Below, piece by piece: positions 61,850-64,000 of a stretch of 64,000 nt of DNA. The DNA comes from Bacterioplanoides sp965200585. GTDB taxonomy: Bacteria; Pseudomonadota; Gammaproteobacteria; Pseudomonadales; Oceanobacteraceae. How positions within the stretch are numbered: the stretch's first letter is position 1; each line of letters starts with the position of its first letter. The position numbers and the translations under genes are program-made. Location: the NCBI RefSeq assembly GCF_965200585.1, contig NZ_OZ241361.1; one strand, 5' to 3'. The notes below the pieces were generated by a model. It was not told where the DNA came from. It made no database searches and saw only the letters and a program-made list of their open reading frames with translations.

Positions 61850-62470
61850 ATGACCATTGAATACAGTCAATATGATGACGAATATTATATTGTTTCTCGC
61901 GGGGGTGAAGGTAGTGAAAACCATCCATTGATTGATGTTGATTGGGAAATACTCAGCGATAATAAAGGTTCGGGGATGTTTTCATCTCCCTGGCCATTGA
62001 TTCAAGATGGTTATGTATTTCCCATTCGTTTAGGAAAACCTTTACCTAAAAAAATTGTAATGGCTGATTTTCATCGTCGTCCTTATACCTTTTCTTATCG
62101 GGTGATTAAAGATGTTGCTCAGCGTCGAGATATGCCTGGTGTTCAGTGGTTTCCGGCTTATATTCATCATGACGGCCAGCGTTATAATGATTATGTGATT
62201 ATGCATGTTTTTAACAAAATAGAGTGCTTAGACAAAGAAAAATCAGAGTATAAACTTCGTGGGGAGCGATATCAGCTTAAAAAAATAATTTTAGATAAAG
62301 AGTCTTTGGATGCTATACCTTTGGAAAATCGTTTGATTTTTAAGCTTAAGGAAAAAACGTCTTTAATTTATATGCATAAAACCATTGTTGATGAAATATT
62401 ACAGCATAACCCGGTGGGTGTTCGGTTTATTAGGTCGAAAGATTGGGGTGTTCGAGAAGCCTTTGGTTGA
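61850..62470 (+). CDS. Putative immunity protein, array copy 3
   Basis: 206 residues. Its N-terminal half is of the second type: YYIVSRGGEGSENHPLIDVDWEILSDNKGSGMFSSPW, shared only with copy 5. The central part matches copy 2 (LRGERYQLKKIILDKESLDAIPLENRLIFKLKE). The C-terminus is conserved except IRSKDW for IKSKDW. The ATG at 61850 is chosen to match the other copies; the earlier frame start is in the duplicated spacer. Confidence 0.76.
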   Translation: MTIEYSQYDDEYYIVSRGGEGSENHPLIDVDWEILSDNKGSGMFSSPWPLIQDGYVFPIRLGKPLPKKIVMADFHRRPYTFSYRVIKDVAQRRDMPGVQWFPAYIHHDGQRYNDYVIMHVFNKIECLDKEKSEYKLRGERYQLKKIILDKESLDAIPLENRLIFKLKEKTSLIYMHKTIVDEILQHNPVGVRFIRSKDWGVREAFG

Positions 62471-62529
62471 TTTTTGTATTCAGGACATAGGCTGTATGTT
62501 GACTGTTGGAGTCTTTCAGGAAGATATTT

Positions 62530-63192
62530 ATGATTAAAAATATCGTTAATGCCATCTCGGATCGACTAAAGCCGGAAGGTCGGGCGATTGAATATAGTCA
62601 ATACGATGAGGAATATTACCTGCTATATGCAGATGGAAAATATGCCATGATCGATATTGATGATGAGATATTGAATGAAACAAAAAGAGATGGAATGTTT
62701 GCTGCATCCTGGCCGTTAATTCAGGATGGCTATGTATACCCGATTTCATTAGGAGAACCTTTGCCTAAAAAAATTGAAATTGTGGATTATCACGATCTTC
62801 CTCGTACATTCTCCTATCGGGTTGTTAAAGACGTTGCTCAACGTCGAGATATGCCAGGCGTACAATGGTTTCCGGCTTATATTCATCATAACGGTCAGCG
62901 CTATAATGACTATGTGATTATGCATGCTTATAAGGAGATAGAGTGTTTGGATAAAGAAAAATCTGATTATAAAATTAGTGGGGAAGATTGGTATCAAATC
63001 AAAAAGATTGTACTGGATAAAAAAGTACTGGATGCCATTCCCTTAGAAGAGCGTTTAATATTTTTAATGGAAGAAAGCACTTCTCTGGTTTATATGCATA
63101 AAACCATTGTTGATGAAATATTACAGCATAACCCGGTGGGTGTTCGGTTTATTAAATCGAAAGATTGGGGTGTTCGGGAAGCCTTTGGTTGA
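62530..63192 (+). CDS. Putative immunity protein, array copy 4, with divergent N-terminus
   Basis: 220 residues. The first 18 codons (MIKNIVNAISDRLKPEGR) differ from all other copies, which start MTIEYS or MTTEHS, after which it joins AIEYSQYDEEYYLLYADG with copy 2. The upstream spacer also differs. AGGAAG is seven bases before the ATG. C-terminal half with LVYMHKTIVDEILQHNPVGVRFIKSKDWGVREAFG. Likely a rearranged copy. Confidence 0.74.
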   Translation: MIKNIVNAISDRLKPEGRAIEYSQYDEEYYLLYADGKYAMIDIDDEILNETKRDGMFAASWPLIQDGYVYPISLGEPLPKKIEIVDYHDLPRTFSYRVVKDVAQRRDMPGVQWFPAYIHHNGQRYNDYVIMHAYKEIECLDKEKSDYKISGEDWYQIKKIVLDKKVLDAIPLEERLIFLMEESTSLVYMHKTIVDEILQHNPVGVRFIKSKDWGVREAFG

Positions 63193-63257
63193 TTGTTGTA
63201 TTGTGAATTTTTTCAGGGGTGAAGTTTCGATTCAAAAATCGAACGCTAGGAGTAAAT
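63193..63257 (+). repeat. Inter-copy spacer 3 of the immunity array
   Basis: Same spacer as 61110-61175 with small changes (TCAGGGGTGAAGTTTCGATT) and the stem TTCGATTCAAAAATCGAA, then TAGGAGTAAAT and the ATG of copy 5. Confidence 0.85.
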
Positions 63258-63881
63258 ATGACCACTGAACACAGTCAATACGATGACGAATATTATATTG
63301 TTTCTCGCGGTGGTGAGGGTAGTGAAAATCATCCATTAATTGATGTTGATTGGGAAATACTCAGCGATAATAAAGGTTCGGGGATGTTTTCGTCTCCCTG
63401 GTCATTGATTCAAGATGGTTATGTATTTCCCATTCGTTTAGGACAACCAGTTCCCAAAAATCCTGAAATTGTAGATTTTCATCGTCTGCCATATACATTC
63501 TCTTATCGAGTGATTAAAGACGTTGCCCAACGCCGAGATATGCCTGGTGTTCAGTGGTTTCCGGCTTATATTCATCATGACGGTCAGCGTTATAATGATT
63601 ATGTAATTATGCATGCTTATAAGGAAATTAAATGTTTGGATAAAAATAAATCTGATTATAAAGTTCGTGGGTAACGACGATATCAAATCAAAAAAATTGT
63701 ATTGGATGAGGAAGTGTTGGGCTCAATTCCTTTGAAAGAGCGTTTGATATTTTTAATGGAAGAAAAAACTTCTCTGGTTTATATGCATAAAACCATTGTT
63801 GATGAAATATTACAGCATAACCCGGTGGGTGTTCGGTTTATTAAATCGAAAGACTGGGGTGTTCGAGAAGCCTTTGGTTGA
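63258..63881 (+). pseudogene. Putative immunity protein, array copy 5, interrupted by an in-frame TAA
   Basis: Begins MTTEHSQYDDEYYIVSRGGEGSENHPLIDVDWEIL, like copy 3. A TAA at 63672-63674 falls where copy 4 has GAA, after 138 codons, truncating the predicted product. The same frame then continues without further stops (69 codons) to a TGA at 63879-63881 and ends in the conserved KSKDWGVREAFG. So a single nonsense change, not a frameshift, has inactivated an otherwise intact gene. A short N-terminal product could still be made. Confidence 0.82.
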
Positions 63882-64000
63882 TTCTGGCTGTAACCTTATG
63901 TAATTGGTGACAGAAGGCTCGAAACCTGCCCGCCGTAGCAGGAGTCTGATAGAATCGCTGCCTGAATTCGCGAATGACAGAAAGGCAAGCTTGTGACAAT
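63882..64000 (+). other. Non-coding right end of the window
   Basis: The sequence after the array contains no ORF that is complete within the window. A GTG near the end (TTGTGACAAT) may start a gene beyond the edge but cannot be judged. No terminator with a clear T-run is seen. Confidence 0.4.

Larger units (their letters stand above)
60498..63881 (+). repeat. Tandem array of five paralogous immunity-like genes
   Basis: Five copies of one roughly 620-nt gene plus about 65-nt spacer. The last roughly 110 nt of each copy are almost identical in DNA (TATATGCATAAAACC through CCTTTGGTTGA), while the 5' halves fall into two classes (YYL-YADG in copies 1, 2, 4; YYIVSRGGEG in 3 and 5). The central halves assort independently, which indicates recombination among copies. 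Confidence 0.88.

Noticed and set aside
58120..63881. Part of a complete T6SS locus
   Set aside because: No tss/tag, VgrG, PAAR, ClpV or other structural T6SS gene is in the window; only the Hcp-type effector is.
60498..63881. CRISPR or short tandem-repeat array
   Set aside because: The repeating unit is a full gene plus spacer of about 680 nt, with protein-coding conservation, not short direct repeats with unique spacers.

Overview
The window reads as chromosome of a marine gammaproteobacterium, most likely an Oceanospirillales/Oceanospirillaceae relative (inference from gene content, from Pseudomonas-like order of housekeeping genes and from moderate GC; no rRNA or tRNA is present to test this). 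Genes are densely packed. More AT-rich accessory patches occur at about 12.3-14.9 kb, 22.6-26.6 kb and 60.2-63.9 kb.

Region 1 (1-12.3 kb, plus strand) together with 17.0-22.6 kb is a nearly complete choline-to-pyruvate route. It holds a dimethylglycine-catabolism Fe-S protein (dgcB, cut by the left edge) with its own ETF pair, an orphan choline-binding protein, betI-betB-betA (choline to glycine betaine) and a choline ABC importer choX-choW-choV. Further right are the divergent glycine-betaine demethylase pair gbcA/gbcB, then glyA and an L-serine dehydratase (glycine to serine to pyruvate). Between the halves lies an accessory patch (12.3-16.8 kb) that begins with a decayed duplicate of the choV 3' end plus its terminator. 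It then holds hypothetical genes, a GFA-family protein, an SMR efflux protein and a TorF-type porin.

Region 2 (22.6-34.4 kb, minus strand) starts with eight small genes, several of immunity-protein type (CbrC/UPF0167, SUKH/SMI1-KNR4, DUF4166). Next comes a very large CobN-like protein with a signal peptide and C-terminal membrane anchor, directly behind a cobalamin riboswitch, then a PAP2 phosphatase, a GT4 glycosyltransferase and an AraC regulator.

Region 3 (34.4-47.1 kb) is mixed: small uncharacterised proteins, a TetR regulator with a candidate operator, an L-2-hydroxyglutarate-dehydrogenase-like oxidase, an AbgT-type transporter, a DUF6091-type binding protein, DUF2788, DUF4404 and CBS proteins, a MITE-like repeat, a GAF-Fis regulator with a sigma-54-like promoter, a second GT4 enzyme, and a 39-residue CcoM-like cbb3 oxidase subunit behind two ANR/FNR boxes.

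Region 4 (47.1-57.9 kb) is the conserved envelope/housekeeping cluster proA-nadD-rsfS-rlmH-mrdA-rodA-mltB-rlpA (minus strand), followed by two overlapping membrane proteins with degenerate GGDEF domains, a methyltransferase and a small coiled-coil membrane protein.

Region 5 (58.1-63.9 kb) is the most unusual. A 789-residue evolved Hcp effector (Hcp-like N-terminus, AHH nuclease C-terminus) is followed by five tandem, mosaic paralogous genes, presumably its immunity proteins; the fifth is interrupted by an in-frame stop. No other T6SS gene is present, so this is an orphan effector-immunity island.
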